DNA from: Bacillota bacterium
Lineage (GTDB): Bacteria; Bacillota; UBA4882; UBA8346
Assembly: GCA_023429995.1 (NCBI GenBank)
Contig: JAEZCE010000034.1
Coordinates: 22,960 to 86,959, forward strand
DNA: 64,000 nt
Direction of reading: 5' to 3'
A program made the position numbers and the translations under genes. The notes under the pieces are model-generated. The model made no database searches and was not told the origin of the DNA. It was given only the letters and a program-made list of their open reading frames with translations. This document shows, one piece after another, positions 6,831 through 15,823 of the stretch. The number at the start of each line of letters is the position of its first letter. Positions within the stretch are counted from its first letter, which is position 1.

Positions 6831-8846
6831 ATGGTAAGAAAAAATTGGATTAAAATTTTGGTCATTCTGATGCTGGTTACATTTGCATTCGTAAATGTGT
6901 ACGCAGCAACAATTACCACCAATCAAACCGGCACGGATGGCTTATGGTATTCATTTTGGACCGATGGCGGCGGGTCGGTAGCCATGAATTTGAATGGTAA
7001 TGGCAGTTACAGTGTAAACTGGACCAATTGCGGAAATTTTGTTTGCGGCAAAGGCTGGAACACCGGAGCCGCTAGAACTATTTCTTATTCGGGAAGCTTC
7101 AATGGTGGCAGCAATGGATATTTGGCTGTCTATGGATGGACGACAGACCCACTCGTAGAATATTATGTCGTCGAAAACTATGGCAGCTGGACGCCTCCCG
7201 GAGCAACATCCCAAGGTACTATAACCAGTGATGGCGGCACATATAACTTATACCGGACTCAGCGGGTCAACCAACCTTCCATTATAGGAACTGCAACTTT
7301 TTACCAGTACTGGAGTGTCCGGACCTCGAAGAGATCCAGTGGAACCGTAACGATGAGTAATCATTTTAACGCATGGGCCAGTAAAGGATGGAATCTGGGG
7401 ACCCATAATTACCAGATAGTCGCGACCGAAGGGTATCAAAGTAGCGGGAGCTCAAATATAACAGTAAGCGAAGGCGGCAGCTCGGGTGGAGATAACCCTC
7501 CCGCTAGCGGGTCCAGCGGTGAATGCGAGAATATGTCCTTGAGCGGTCAATACGCTGCTAAAATTAGTACTCCCTTTACCGGCGTGGCTCTTTATGCCAA
7601 TAATGACTCCGCATCAGCAACTTATACGTTCAACGGCAGTTCCAGTATGACTCTTTACGGAGCGAGCAATAATTCCAGTACCGCCCAAGTATCTTTGTAT
7701 ATTGGTAGCAACAAAGTGGGTACTTTTTCTTTCACCGGAACATCGGAGACCTCTTCCACAGTAAGTTTCAACGCCAGCGGTTCACAGACCTTCAAGTTTG
7801 TGGTGGAAAACGACACCGGAGCTTGGGATGCCTATATTGATCGTTACACCATAAGCGGTGGAGGCGTTAACCCGACCTCAACTCCGACTCCGACGGCTGG
7901 CGCCGGCACGACCATTCAATGTGAGAGCATGACCAAGAGCGGTCAATACGGCGGGAATATCAGCAGTCCTTTTAGCGGAGTTGCGCTCTATGCCAACAAT
8001 GACGCTATTTCGACAACCGGCACGTTCAATGGTAGCGCCGGCATTACCTGTTACGGAGCGAGCAATAATTCCAACACCGCCCAAGTTTCCTTATATATCG
8101 GAAGCAACAAAGTAGGCGCATTCTATTTCGCCGGTACCAATGAAACTGCTTCCACGTTAAGTTTCAACGCCAGCGGTTCACAAACGGTCAGGCTTGTTGT
8201 TGAAAGCGATACCGGCACTTGGGATGCGTATCTTGATTATATCATCCTGAATGGCGGCGGAGGGGGCACAACTCCGACCCCGACTCCGGGCGGCGGCAGC
8301 AGTGGTAACGTCTACCTTTCATTTGATGATGGACCAAGCAATAGCAACTCCCAAACGTTGATCAACACGCTTAAAAGCAATGGTTGTAACGGGGCGACTT
8401 TTTTTGTCGTTGGTCAAAATATCGCCAGTAACCAGACGGGATGGAATGCCTACAAAGCCTCGGGCTTTAGCATCCAGAACCATAGCCAAACGCACCAGCA
8501 TATGACCAGCTGGAGTTATCAGCAAGTGTATAATGACCTCAATCAATGTAACCAGGCCATCCAGAACGGGGGAGCACCCAAACCCACGAGGATAAGGCTT
8601 CCCTATCTTGAGAGCAACTCGACTATTCAGTCAGCCTGTTCAGCGCTGGGTCTGACGATTGTCAGTCCCACCGTCGACTCCCAGGACTGGAACAGCGCCA
8701 GCTCTGCGCAGATCATCGCTAACTGCAACAATTTGCAGGCCGGCGGTAACCCTTTGATGCACGATTGGCCCGCAAATACTATCGCGGCATTACCCACAAT
8801 CATTCAGAACCTTAAGAACCGCGGCCTCGGTTTCGTACAATATTAA
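6831..8846 (+). CDS. Secreted GH11 xylanase - CBM36 x2 - CE4 acetylxylan esterase
   Basis: Extracellular bifunctional xylan-degrading enzyme. Signal peptide 1-25. Residues about 28-212 are a GH11 endo-beta-1,4-xylanase with nucleophile E110 (PLVEYYVVENYG) and acid/base E200 (VATEGY). Two CBM36-like calcium/xylan-binding modules follow (about 231-343 and 362-475), each with GVALYANND and TGxWDAYxD, separated by Thr-Pro linkers. Residues about 490-671 are a CE4 (NodB) deacetylase: metal Asp in SFDDGP (D499/D500), HSQTH (H551, H555) and RLPY (589-592). The enzyme would cut xylan chains and strip acetyl groups. No dockerin or SLH domain is seen, so it is probably free. It is monocistronic, AGGAGAGAG ribosome site, LacI-like operators upstream. 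Confidence 0.93.
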   Translation: MVRKNWIKILVILMLVTFAFVNVYAATITTNQTGTDGLWYSFWTDGGGSVAMNLNGNGSYSVNWTNCGNFVCGKGWNTGAARTISYSGSFNGGSNGYLAVYGWTTDPLVEYYVVENYGSWTPPGATSQGTITSDGGTYNLYRTQRVNQPSIIGTATFYQYWSVRTSKRSSGTVTMSNHFNAWASKGWNLGTHNYQIVATEGYQSSGSSNITVSEGGSSGGDNPPASGSSGECENMSLSGQYAAKISTPFTGVALYANNDSASATYTFNGSSSMTLYGASNNSSTAQVSLYIGSNKVGTFSFTGTSETSSTVSFNASGSQTFKFVVENDTGAWDAYIDRYTISGGGVNPTSTPTPTAGAGTTIQCESMTKSGQYGGNISSPFSGVALYANNDAISTTGTFNGSAGITCYGASNNSNTAQVSLYIGSNKVGAFYFAGTNETASTLSFNASGSQTVRLVVESDTGTWDAYLDYIILNGGGGGTTPTPTPGGGSSGNVYLSFDDGPSNSNSQTLINTLKSNGCNGATFFVVGQNIASNQTGWNAYKASGFSIQNHSQTHQHMTSWSYQQVYNDLNQCNQAIQNGGAPKPTRIRLPYLESNSTIQSACSALGLTIVSPTVDSQDWNSASSAQIIANCNNLQAGGNPLMHDWPANTIAALPTIIQNLKNRGLGFVQY

Positions 8847-8894
8847 AACTGGGGGTACGATGAACGGTCTGGCAAAAGGGTTATAATTGACCGG

Positions 8895-8947
8895 GATATA
8901 CAATGTATTGGCAAGAAATCGCAAATTAAATCAATATATTGTATATC
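8895..8947. repeat. Long inverted repeat downstream of xylanase
   Basis: GATATACAATGTATTG (8895-8910) and CAATATATTGTATATC (8932-8947) pair at 15 of 16 positions around a 21-nt loop. A related arm pair with core TACAATATATTG occurs at 52655-52707. It may act as the xylanase terminator (TTTTAAAATATTTT follows) or be a small repeat element. Confidence 0.5.
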
Positions 8948-9093
8948 TCATCCTTTTAAAATATTTTGCAACAGACCCTTTTGAAATCGGATGCATAGCT
9001 AAGCCGGCAGGAATTTGGTTTAGCGACAATCTGGGATAGGTAATCTGGAAATGAAAAAAATTCCCATAAACGCTGGAAACAAGGGGAAAAAAC

Positions 9094-11043
9094 ATGAAAA
9101 AGATTAACCGCTCTCCATTGTTGGTGTCTTTTCTATTGTTCGCGTCTTTTGTATCGTTATTTTTTATTTCTCTAAAATCACTATCTGCACAATGGGTACA
9201 AACCAATGGACCTTGTGGCGGCTACATCCATTGCTTTGCAATCGAGGGAAAGAATATTTTTGCCGGAACCGAAGGCGGGGGGATTTTTCTTTCCACCAAC
9301 GATGGAGCTAGCTGGAGTGAGGTCAATTCGGGTTTGACAAGCAAAAATGTCTATTCCCTTGCTGTCGGCGGTAGCGCACGTGGAAATAATATTTTTGCCG
9401 GAACCAGCGGCGGTGTTTTTTTCTCCTCCAACCATGGCGCAAGTTGGAAGTTGCTCGATTCATCATTGACCCATACGTTTGTTTATTCCCTGGCCGTAAG
9501 TGGCAGCCCCCGCCAACCCATTATTTTCGCCGGAACCGGCAACGGGGTTTTTCTTATTACCAAGCATGGCGCAAATTGGAGTACATTCAATCTGGGTTTG
9601 AGATCCATTCATGTTAATTCAATGGCTTTAAACGGCGACGCCCTTGCGGAAAATATTTTTGCCGGAACGGAGGACTGCGGGGTTCTTCTTTCCACCGACA
9701 AAGGGAAAAGTTGGAATCCGGTTAACGCAGGTCTGACAAACAAAGTAATTAATTCCCTGGTCATAAGTGGAAAGGTAATCTTTGCCGGAACTTATGGCGG
9801 CGGCGTTTTTCTTTCGGTCAACAATGGAAAGAACTGGAATGCAGTTAACAGTGGTTTGACAGATAAACATGTATACTCGCTTGCCGTTAGTGGTGGCGCC
9901 TCTGGGCAAAATATCTTCGCCGGAACCGGCGGCGGCGTTTTTCTTTCCACCAACAATGGTATTAGCTGGAGGAAGGTCAATTCGGGTCTGACCAATACTT
10001 ATGTCTACTCGCTTGCCGTCAGTGGCGGCGCGCGTGGACGAAGTATCTTCGCCGGAACTAATGGTGGGGGTGTTTTTCTTTCCACCAATAATGGTACAAA
10101 CTGGAAGAAGGTCAATTCCGGTTTGATGAATACGCATGTCGGATCTCTTGCCGGCAGCGGTCCATACATTTTTGCCGGAACGAATGGCGCGGGCATATTT
10201 CTTTCCGACAATAGCGGTAAGACTTGGAAAGAGATTGATTCAGGTTTAACTAACCCTTATGTATTCTCACTTGCCGTCCGTGGCGATGCGCGTGGGCGAA
10301 ATATCTTCGCCGGAACCAATGGCGGAGGGATTTTTCTTTCCAGCGACAATGGCGCAAGATGGAGAAAGGTCAATTCAGGTTTGACAAACCACTATGTTTA
10401 CTCCCTGGTTGTCCACGGAAAGGATATCTTTGCCGGAACTTTCGGGGGGGGTATTTTCCGTTCTGCCAATACCGGCACAAGTTGGCTCCCGGTTAATTCA
10501 GGCCTGACCAACTTTCATATCGGCTCTCTTGTCGTGAGCGGTAAAAATATCTTTGCCGGAACTTTTGGCGGCGGCGTTTTCCTTTCCACCAACAACGGAA
10601 CAAGCTGGAGCGCAGTTAATTCAGGATTGACAAACCCTCAAGTATTCTCTCTTGCTGTGAAGGGAAAAAGTATCTTTGCCGCAACGCCTGGCGACGGTGT
10701 TTTTGTCTCTACCAACAATGGCGCAAGCTGGAGTCCGGTTAATTCAGGTCTGACAAACGCAGCAATCAATTCCCTCGGCATGGATGGAACAACAATTTTT
10801 GCCGGAACCTATGGCGGCGGCGTTTTTATTTCCGCTGATAATGGCATAAGCTGGAGCGCAGCTAACACGGGATTATCCAATATTGATGTCTATTCTTTCG
10901 TCACCGGCGGTAGTGACCGGACTCGGGCGCGCGCGCCCGAGTCCGAGCAAAATATTTTTGCGGGAACCAACGGCAGGGGGGTTTGGAAACGATCACCGAT
11001 AAGCAATGGTGAGAAAATCCTTCATGATTTATTCCCTTTATAA
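9094..11043 (+). CDS. Secreted beta-propeller protein with ~14 FAGT-type repeats
   Basis: Residues 1-32 form a signal peptide ending SLSA-QW. The rest is about 14 copies of a ~43-residue unit of the type IFAGTxGGGVFLSTNNGxSWxxVNSGLTNxxVxSLAV, where the S-x-(D/N)-x-G-x-x-W element is an Asp-box of BNR/sortilin-like propellers. No catalytic domain, anchor or sorting signal is found; the C-terminus ends soon after the last blade. It is probably an extracellular scaffold or ligand-binding propeller. Copies are very similar in DNA, indicating recent expansion. The penultimate inter-blade loop carries an insertion encoded by a perfect palindrome. Function unknown. Confidence 0.8.
   Translation: MKKINRSPLLVSFLLFASFVSLFFISLKSLSAQWVQTNGPCGGYIHCFAIEGKNIFAGTEGGGIFLSTNDGASWSEVNSGLTSKNVYSLAVGGSARGNNIFAGTSGGVFFSSNHGASWKLLDSSLTHTFVYSLAVSGSPRQPIIFAGTGNGVFLITKHGANWSTFNLGLRSIHVNSMALNGDALAENIFAGTEDCGVLLSTDKGKSWNPVNAGLTNKVINSLVISGKVIFAGTYGGGVFLSVNNGKNWNAVNSGLTDKHVYSLAVSGGASGQNIFAGTGGGVFLSTNNGISWRKVNSGLTNTYVYSLAVSGGARGRSIFAGTNGGGVFLSTNNGTNWKKVNSGLMNTHVGSLAGSGPYIFAGTNGAGIFLSDNSGKTWKEIDSGLTNPYVFSLAVRGDARGRNIFAGTNGGGIFLSSDNGARWRKVNSGLTNHYVYSLVVHGKDIFAGTFGGGIFRSANTGTSWLPVNSGLTNFHIGSLVVSGKNIFAGTFGGGVFLSTNNGTSWSAVNSGLTNPQVFSLAVKGKSIFAATPGDGVFVSTNNGASWSPVNSGLTNAAINSLGMDGTTIFAGTYGGGVFISADNGISWSAANTGLSNIDVYSFVTGGSDRTRARAPESEQNIFAGTNGRGVWKRSPISNGEKILHDLFPL
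10921..10942. repeat. 22-bp perfect GC palindrome inside the propeller gene
   Basis: ACTCGGGCGCG and its exact complement are contiguous. In frame it encodes RTRARAPES-like residues that extend one loop by about 8 residues compared with other blades (GGSARG versus GGSDRTRARAPESEQ). The all-GC block is foreign to the surrounding composition. Confidence 0.7.
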
Positions 11044-11125
11044 AAATATTCAAAATAACTTCTATCCACCAATTTTTTGGTTTTCAAGGTGCAAAAGTTG
11101 AGATATTGATTTTATAGCTTATGGA

Positions 11126-11175
11126 TTGACAAATTATCGTTGAAACATTATGATTAGAATCAATAGTAAATTAAT
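11126..11175 (+). promoter_or_regulatory. cysK promoter
   Basis: TTGACA (11126-11131), 17 bp, TATGAT (11149-11154), followed by TAGTAAATTAAT (11164-11175). The last block is identical to the left arm of the palindromic operator at 12421-12448, hinting at shared sulfur control. Confidence 0.65.
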
Positions 11176-11209
11176 ATGAATAGTAATAATAAGAAATGGT
11201 GAAGCCCAA

Positions 11210-12139
11210 ATGTCCAAAATTGTAAAATGTCTGACGGATTTAATTGGCAATACTCCACTGTTGGAACTCACAAGATATGATAAAATTAACGATTTACACG
11301 CTAAAATCATCGTCAAACTGGAATATTTCAATCCGGCCGGTAGTGTCAAAGACCGAATCGGTTATGGGATGATTCAGGATGCTGAAGAACGGGGGATTCT
11401 CCGGAAGGATTCGGTTATTATCGAACCCACCAGCGGCAATACGGGTATTGGGTTAGCGGTAACCGCCGCCGCCAAGGGATATCGGTTAATATTGATTATG
11501 CCTGAGACCATGAGCTTGGAACGGCGCAAATTGTTAAATGCCTTCGGTGCGGAAATCGTATTGACAACCGGACCGGACGGGATGAAAGGGGCCATTCAAA
11601 AAGCCAAGGAGTTGGCGGAAACCATCCCTCATTCTTTTATTCCCCAACAATTTGAAAATCCGGCTAATCCGGAAATCCACCGTCGCACTACTGCTGAAGA
11701 AATATGGAGGGATACCGACGGCAAGGTTGATATTTTTGTCAGCTGTGTTGGAACAGGCGGGACTATTACCGGTGTTGGAGAAGTCTTAAAACAAAAGAAT
11801 CCGGCAGTGAAAATCATTGCAGTTGAACCTTATGATTCTCCGTTGCTTTCGGAGGGCCGGTCTGGACCTCATATGATTCAGGGGATAGGAGCCAATATTA
11901 TTCCGGAAGTTTTAAACCGTTCCATTATCGATGAAATTTTTAAAGTAAAAAATGATGAAGCTTTTGAGACCTCGCGAAAACTAGCTAAATTGGAAGGCTT
12001 GTTGGTGGGAATATCATCGGGTGCTGCAACCTTTGCCGCAAAAGAAGTAGCCAAGAGGCCGGAAAATAAAGGCAAGTCAATTGTGGTGATATTGCCGGAT
12101 ACGGGTGAGCGATACTTGTCGACCACACTGTTTCAATGA
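11210..12139 (+). CDS. cysK: Cysteine synthase (O-acetylserine sulfhydrylase)
   Basis: Cytoplasmic PLP enzyme that replaces the acetyl group of O-acetylserine with sulfide to give cysteine. K47 in NPAGSVKDRIG is the Schiff-base lysine; PTSGNTGIG is the substrate loop; GTGGT and the C-terminal SSGAAT are PLP phosphate/substrate contacts. 309 residues fits CysK. No adjacent serine acetyltransferase is seen. It has its own promoter and a strong terminator, and it heads the sulfur region that follows. It would use sulfide made by the sulfite reductase encoded at 43589. Confidence 0.95.
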   Translation: MSKIVKCLTDLIGNTPLLELTRYDKINDLHAKIIVKLEYFNPAGSVKDRIGYGMIQDAEERGILRKDSVIIEPTSGNTGIGLAVTAAAKGYRLILIMPETMSLERRKLLNAFGAEIVLTTGPDGMKGAIQKAKELAETIPHSFIPQQFENPANPEIHRRTTAEEIWRDTDGKVDIFVSCVGTGGTITGVGEVLKQKNPAVKIIAVEPYDSPLLSEGRSGPHMIQGIGANIIPEVLNRSIIDEIFKVKNDEAFETSRKLAKLEGLLVGISSGAATFAAKEVAKRPENKGKSIVVILPDTGERYLSTTLFQ

Positions 12140-12157
12140 TTCAATCAATCTAAAACC

Positions 12158-12196
12158 GGAGCAAAGCGAGATGTGTCGCTTTGTTCTGTTTTTTTT
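12158..12196 (+). terminator. Rho-independent terminator after cysK
   Basis: GAGCAAAGCGA / TCGCTTTGTTC stem with a GATGTG loop, then a T-rich tract. Confidence 0.85.
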
Positions 12197-12388
12197 ATAA
12201 TGGCCGCTAAGTAGGACAAGTTCACAGGATATCCCCTTTTGGAATTTGATAAAACTGTTTACCAGTCTGATGATGGTGAAAAATTAATCTTACCAAACTC
12301 GATAATTCCCCACTTGCTCCGGATGTTCCATGCCGATTCCGGTTTTTGGGTTTTCAGGTATCCATTTATCTGTAAAAACATATTTTAA

Positions 12389-12450
12389 TTGACAATTATT
12401 TTTTAACATAGTAAGATATATCCTAGTAAATTAATTAATTTACTAGGAAT
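12389..12450 (+). promoter_or_regulatory. Promoter plus 28-bp palindromic operator of ABC/rSAM operon 1
   Basis: TTGACA (12389-12394), 17 bp, TAAGAT (12412-12417). A perfect 28-bp palindrome, TCCTAGTAAATTAA and its complement, spans 12421-12448 over the expected start of transcription and includes the TAGGAAT block found in the other sulfur promoters at 28080, 29445 and 37945. The remaining intergenic DNA 12200-12388 shows nothing else. Confidence 0.7.
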
Positions 12451-12563
12451 TAAATAATTGGATAAAAACGTAATTTCATCCTGGGTAATTCTTTGGAGGA
12501 TCAGATCTCTAGAAGTCCTTTGAAGTCGGTATTTTTATTTTTTATATTAAAGGAGGAATTTCC

Positions 12564-13568
12564 GTGAAAAAAACATTATTGTTATGTTTGGCGCTAATGG
12601 TATTGGCTGCCAGCTTACCCCTGGTTTCGTCGGGGGCGGAGCTAAGGGAGATCCGGTTAGCCAAACAACCGGGACTCGGTTACTTGCCACTAATCATCAT
12701 GGAAGAAAAACAATTGATCGAGAAAAATGCCAAAGCGGCCGGTTTCGATGTCAAGACGACATGGGTGACCTTGAGTAGCGGCGCGGCGATGAACGACGCG
12801 CTTTTGTCGGGCAGTATCGATTTTATTTCAGGAGGGGTGGCGCCGTTTATCACTTTGTGGGCCAAGACCAAGGGCGAGGTCAAAGGGGTTTCGGCCTTGG
12901 ATACCACGCCGCTCTATTTAAACACTTCGAATCCAGCGGTTCATTCCATCAAAGATTTTAGCGACAAAGACCGGATTGCGCTGCCGGCGGTAAAAGTATC
13001 GATTCAAGCGGTGACCTTGCAGATGGCTGCTGCCAAAGCCTTTGGATTTAAAAACTATGCCAAGCTGGATAGTTTGACGGTATCGATGGGACATCCCGAC
13101 GCCATCGTGGCCTTATTATCCGGGAAATCGGAGATTACGGCGCATTTTGCCACTCCGCCCTTTATGTTTCGGGAGTTGGATCAAGCCGGCATTCATAAGG
13201 TTTTAAACTCCTATGATGTCCTGGGCGGCCGTCATACTTCCAATGTTTTATCCACCTCTCAAAAGTTTTATGCCAAGAATCCCCAACTCTTCGCCGCGGT
13301 TCAGGCTGCGGTAAGCGAGGCAATTACATTCATTCAGAAGAATCAGCGGGAGGCGGCCGAGATTTATGCGCAAACAGGAAAGTCGGGCGAATCGGTGGAG
13401 GAAATTCTAACCCAATTAAACGACCCACAACTGGGATATCGTACGAAACCGTTGCGGATTACTCAATACAGTGATTTCATGTACAAAATCGGTTCCATTG
13501 ACCGTAAACCCGGCAGTGAAAAGGATTTATTTTTTCCGGCGGTCAAACTGAATAAAAAGGGGCAATAA
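12564..13568 (+). CDS. ABC transporter substrate-binding protein (sulfonate/taurine/nitrate type)
   Basis: Exported binding protein of the NMT1/SsuA-TauA group. Signal peptide 1-25, then a bilobal body with the QPGLGYLPLIIMEEKQLIEK first lobe and the repeated SGSIDFISGG ligand-loop element. It lacks a lipobox cysteine, which is unusual for a Gram-positive receptor, so it may be held by an uncleaved signal helix. AAAGGAGGAATT ribosome site. It begins an operon with ATPase, permease, PNPOx-like and radical SAM genes. An organosulfur ligand is inferred only from context and family. Confidence 0.85.
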   Translation: MKKTLLLCLALMVLAASLPLVSSGAELREIRLAKQPGLGYLPLIIMEEKQLIEKNAKAAGFDVKTTWVTLSSGAAMNDALLSGSIDFISGGVAPFITLWAKTKGEVKGVSALDTTPLYLNTSNPAVHSIKDFSDKDRIALPAVKVSIQAVTLQMAAAKAFGFKNYAKLDSLTVSMGHPDAIVALLSGKSEITAHFATPPFMFRELDQAGIHKVLNSYDVLGGRHTSNVLSTSQKFYAKNPQLFAAVQAAVSEAITFIQKNQREAAEIYAQTGKSGESVEEILTQLNDPQLGYRTKPLRITQYSDFMYKIGSIDRKPGSEKDLFFPAVKLNKKGQ

Positions 13569-13570
13569 CC

Positions 13571-14350
13571 ATGGCGGGGCAACCGTTTCTAGAAGTTGAC
13601 GGCGTGACCTTACAATATAAAACAAAAGAACATCTGGTTACGGCGGCTTATCGGGTCAGTTTCCGGGCTATGCAAGCTGAACGCCTGATTTTGTTGGGTC
13701 CGTCCGGCTGCGGTAAATCCAGCCTGTTAAAGGCGGTGGGCGGTTTTTTAAAACCGGTGGAAGGGCAGATCGTTCTTTCCGGCCGTCAGGTCCGGAAACC
13801 CGGTCCCGATCGGGCCGTGGTCTTTCAAGAGTTTGACCAGTTGTTGCTCTGGAAAACGGTTTTGCAGAATGTAAGCTTCGCCTTGCGGGAAGGCCGGAAA
13901 TTATCTAAGCGGGAAGCGGAAGAGCAAGCCATGCACTACATTCAAAAGGTGAACTTGACGAAATTTGCAAATGCCTATCCTTATACACTTTCCGGAGGCA
14001 TGAAGCAACGGGTGGCTATCGCCCGCTGCTTGGCTTTAAACGCAGAATTGATTTTGATGGACGAGCCGTTTGGCGCGCTGGATGCGTTAACCCGCCAGAA
14101 GATGCAGGAAGAACTGCTGGAACTGTGGCAGGAGTCTCGCTTTACCATGATCTTTGTGACCCATTCCATTGAAGAGGCGATCCTGCTCGGAACGCGGATT
14201 GTTTTGTTATCGCCTCATCCCGGGCAGGTCAGAGCGGAATTGAATGTGGATGTAAACGCTTTGCAGCAAGCGGGTGATGGCGCTTATCGCCATTTGTACG
14301 AGCGTATCCAGCGAATTTTATTTCAAGATGCGCTGGAATATACCATTTAA
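13571..14350 (+). CDS. ABC transporter ATPase, SsuB/TauB type
   Basis: Cytoplasmic ATP-binding subunit. Walker A GPSGCGKSS near residue 42, Q-loop VVFQEFDQLLLW, signature LSGGMKQR, Walker B LILMDEPFGALD, and switch histidine in FVTHSIEEA. 259 residues. It starts 2 bp after the binding-protein stop and is followed by the permease, so one complete importer is encoded. Confidence 0.92.
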   Translation: MAGQPFLEVDGVTLQYKTKEHLVTAAYRVSFRAMQAERLILLGPSGCGKSSLLKAVGGFLKPVEGQIVLSGRQVRKPGPDRAVVFQEFDQLLLWKTVLQNVSFALREGRKLSKREAEEQAMHYIQKVNLTKFANAYPYTLSGGMKQRVAIARCLALNAELILMDEPFGALDALTRQKMQEELLELWQESRFTMIFVTHSIEEAILLGTRIVLLSPHPGQVRAELNVDVNALQQAGDGAYRHLYERIQRILFQDALEYTI

Positions 14351-14371
14351 ATGATAAGGATGGAATAAAGG

Positions 14372-15256
14372 ATGAATCAGATCAACCCCGGGTCCCTGGT
14401 GGAACTGCAGCAGGAGTATGAGCGGGAAACAGTTGAAGCCGCAGAGATCGGTGAGATCAAACAGCCGCTGTCTTTGTGGGAAAAATTGACACGGATTACT
14501 TTTTTACGGAAGGCCGTTCTATTTATTGGACTGCTCAGTCTGTGGCAGTTAGCGGCAGTCAAGATTGACAATCCATTGATTATGCCGTCGGTTACGGAGG
14601 TATTGAAGGCTTTCGAGAAAGCTTTGTTTTACGGGGAGCTTCTGAACCGAATTGGGGCATCACTGAGAATTTTGTTAATCGGATACGGGTTGGGGGTATT
14701 GTTGGCGGGTCTGTTGACGGTATTAGCGGTAAATAGCCGGCTGGGGACGGATCTGTTGGAGTTGGCGACCACTATGTTCAACCCGCTACCGGCTATCGCT
14801 TTGGTACCTTTGGCCTTGCTATGGTTTGGCTTGGGCGCACCCGGTTTTATCTTTGTCCTGGTCCAATCGGTGGTTTGGCCGATTGCTCTAAATGTTCATT
14901 CCGGATTCACTTTGGTCAGTCCCACCTTGCGTATGGTGGGGCGGAATTACGGCTTGAACGGCTGGCGGTTAGTATTAACAGTTTTGGTTCCGGCGGCTTT
15001 TCCCAGCATTTTAACGGGATTGAAAATCGGATGGGCCTTTGCCTGGCGTACTTTAATCGCTTCAGAACTGGTTTTTGGTGTCAGTTCCGGATCGGGGGGG
15101 CTGGGCTGGTTTATCTATGAACAAAAGAATCAACTGGAGATTCCGGCGGTATTCGCCGGATTGAGTGCGATTATTTTGATCGGGATTTTGGTTGAGAATA
15201 GTATTTTTTTAAATATTGAACATCACACGGTGCGGCGTTGGGGCATGAAATCGTAA
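14372..15256 (+). CDS. ABC transporter permease, SsuC/TauC type
   Basis: Inner-membrane subunit with about six hydrophobic helices preceded by a long (~45 residue) charged N-terminal cytoplasmic tail. The coupling-helix EAA-like loop reads GRNYGLNGWRLVLTVLVPAAFPSILTGLKIGWAFAWRTLIASE, normal for the BPD_transp_1 sulfonate group. It acts as a homodimer with the preceding ATPase. Third gene of the operon. Confidence 0.9.
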   Translation: MNQINPGSLVELQQEYERETVEAAEIGEIKQPLSLWEKLTRITFLRKAVLFIGLLSLWQLAAVKIDNPLIMPSVTEVLKAFEKALFYGELLNRIGASLRILLIGYGLGVLLAGLLTVLAVNSRLGTDLLELATTMFNPLPAIALVPLALLWFGLGAPGFIFVLVQSVVWPIALNVHSGFTLVSPTLRMVGRNYGLNGWRLVLTVLVPAAFPSILTGLKIGWAFAWRTLIASELVFGVSSGSGGLGWFIYEQKNQLEIPAVFAGLSAIILIGILVENSIFLNIEHHTVRRWGMKS

Positions 15257-15289
15257 ACCGGTGTGATGGCTACAGTGAGGAGCTTTGCG

Positions 15290-15754
15290 ATGATGCTATT
15301 GTCTAAACAGGAAATCGTGAATTTAATTAACGATCCGGCGACGGTGAAAGTGTTGGTTACCGTCGACCGACAGGGAGTCCCCCATGCGGTGGTGAAGGAT
15401 TCGTTTTGGATTAATGCGGCGGGACAATTGCTTTATTTGGAACTTTTGGAATCATCCCGGACCAATAAGAACATGATAGCCAGTCTCTGGTTTGAGCAAA
15501 AGGTCACCATCGTGCTGTTAGGAAACGACGGAATCAGTTATCAGATCAAAGGCAGGCCGGTTAAGACCCATGTGTCCGGTCCGGTCTTTCGCGAACAATA
15601 TGTGAGGATACGGGAGAAACTCGGGGATACGGATCTAGCGGCAGTGTGGGTCATCGAGCCGGAAGAAATTATTAACGAAAGCTATACTGCCCGCCGCCGG
15701 GAAGAAGAGGATAGGCACCCTTATTTCAAACATTTAGACCGCCTCGCCAAATAG
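15290..15754 (+). CDS. Pyridoxamine 5'-phosphate oxidase-like (split-barrel) protein
   Basis: Small cytoplasmic split-barrel protein of 155 residues, beginning with the PNPOx pattern LINDPATVKVLVTVDRQGVPHAV and carrying SSRTNKNMIASLWFEQKVTI. This fold usually binds FMN or another flavin/deazaflavin. Start at ATG 15290 behind GTGAGGAG. A paralogue encoded at 32345 shares SS-x-x-NKNM-x-x-S-x-WF and the C-terminal HPYFxxxLDR and likewise directly precedes a radical SAM gene. The repeated pairing suggests that the two proteins work together, possibly with the flavin protein as an electron donor. Reaction unknown. Confidence 0.7.
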   Translation: MMLLSKQEIVNLINDPATVKVLVTVDRQGVPHAVVKDSFWINAAGQLLYLELLESSRTNKNMIASLWFEQKVTIVLLGNDGISYQIKGRPVKTHVSGPVFREQYVRIREKLGDTDLAAVWVIEPEEIINESYTARRREEEDRHPYFKHLDRLAK

Positions 15755-15823
15755 AGTCGGCCTTAAAGTCCGAAAGGCATTGCCGGATTCATGTTAAATT
15801 AAAAAGATAAGAGGATGATTACA

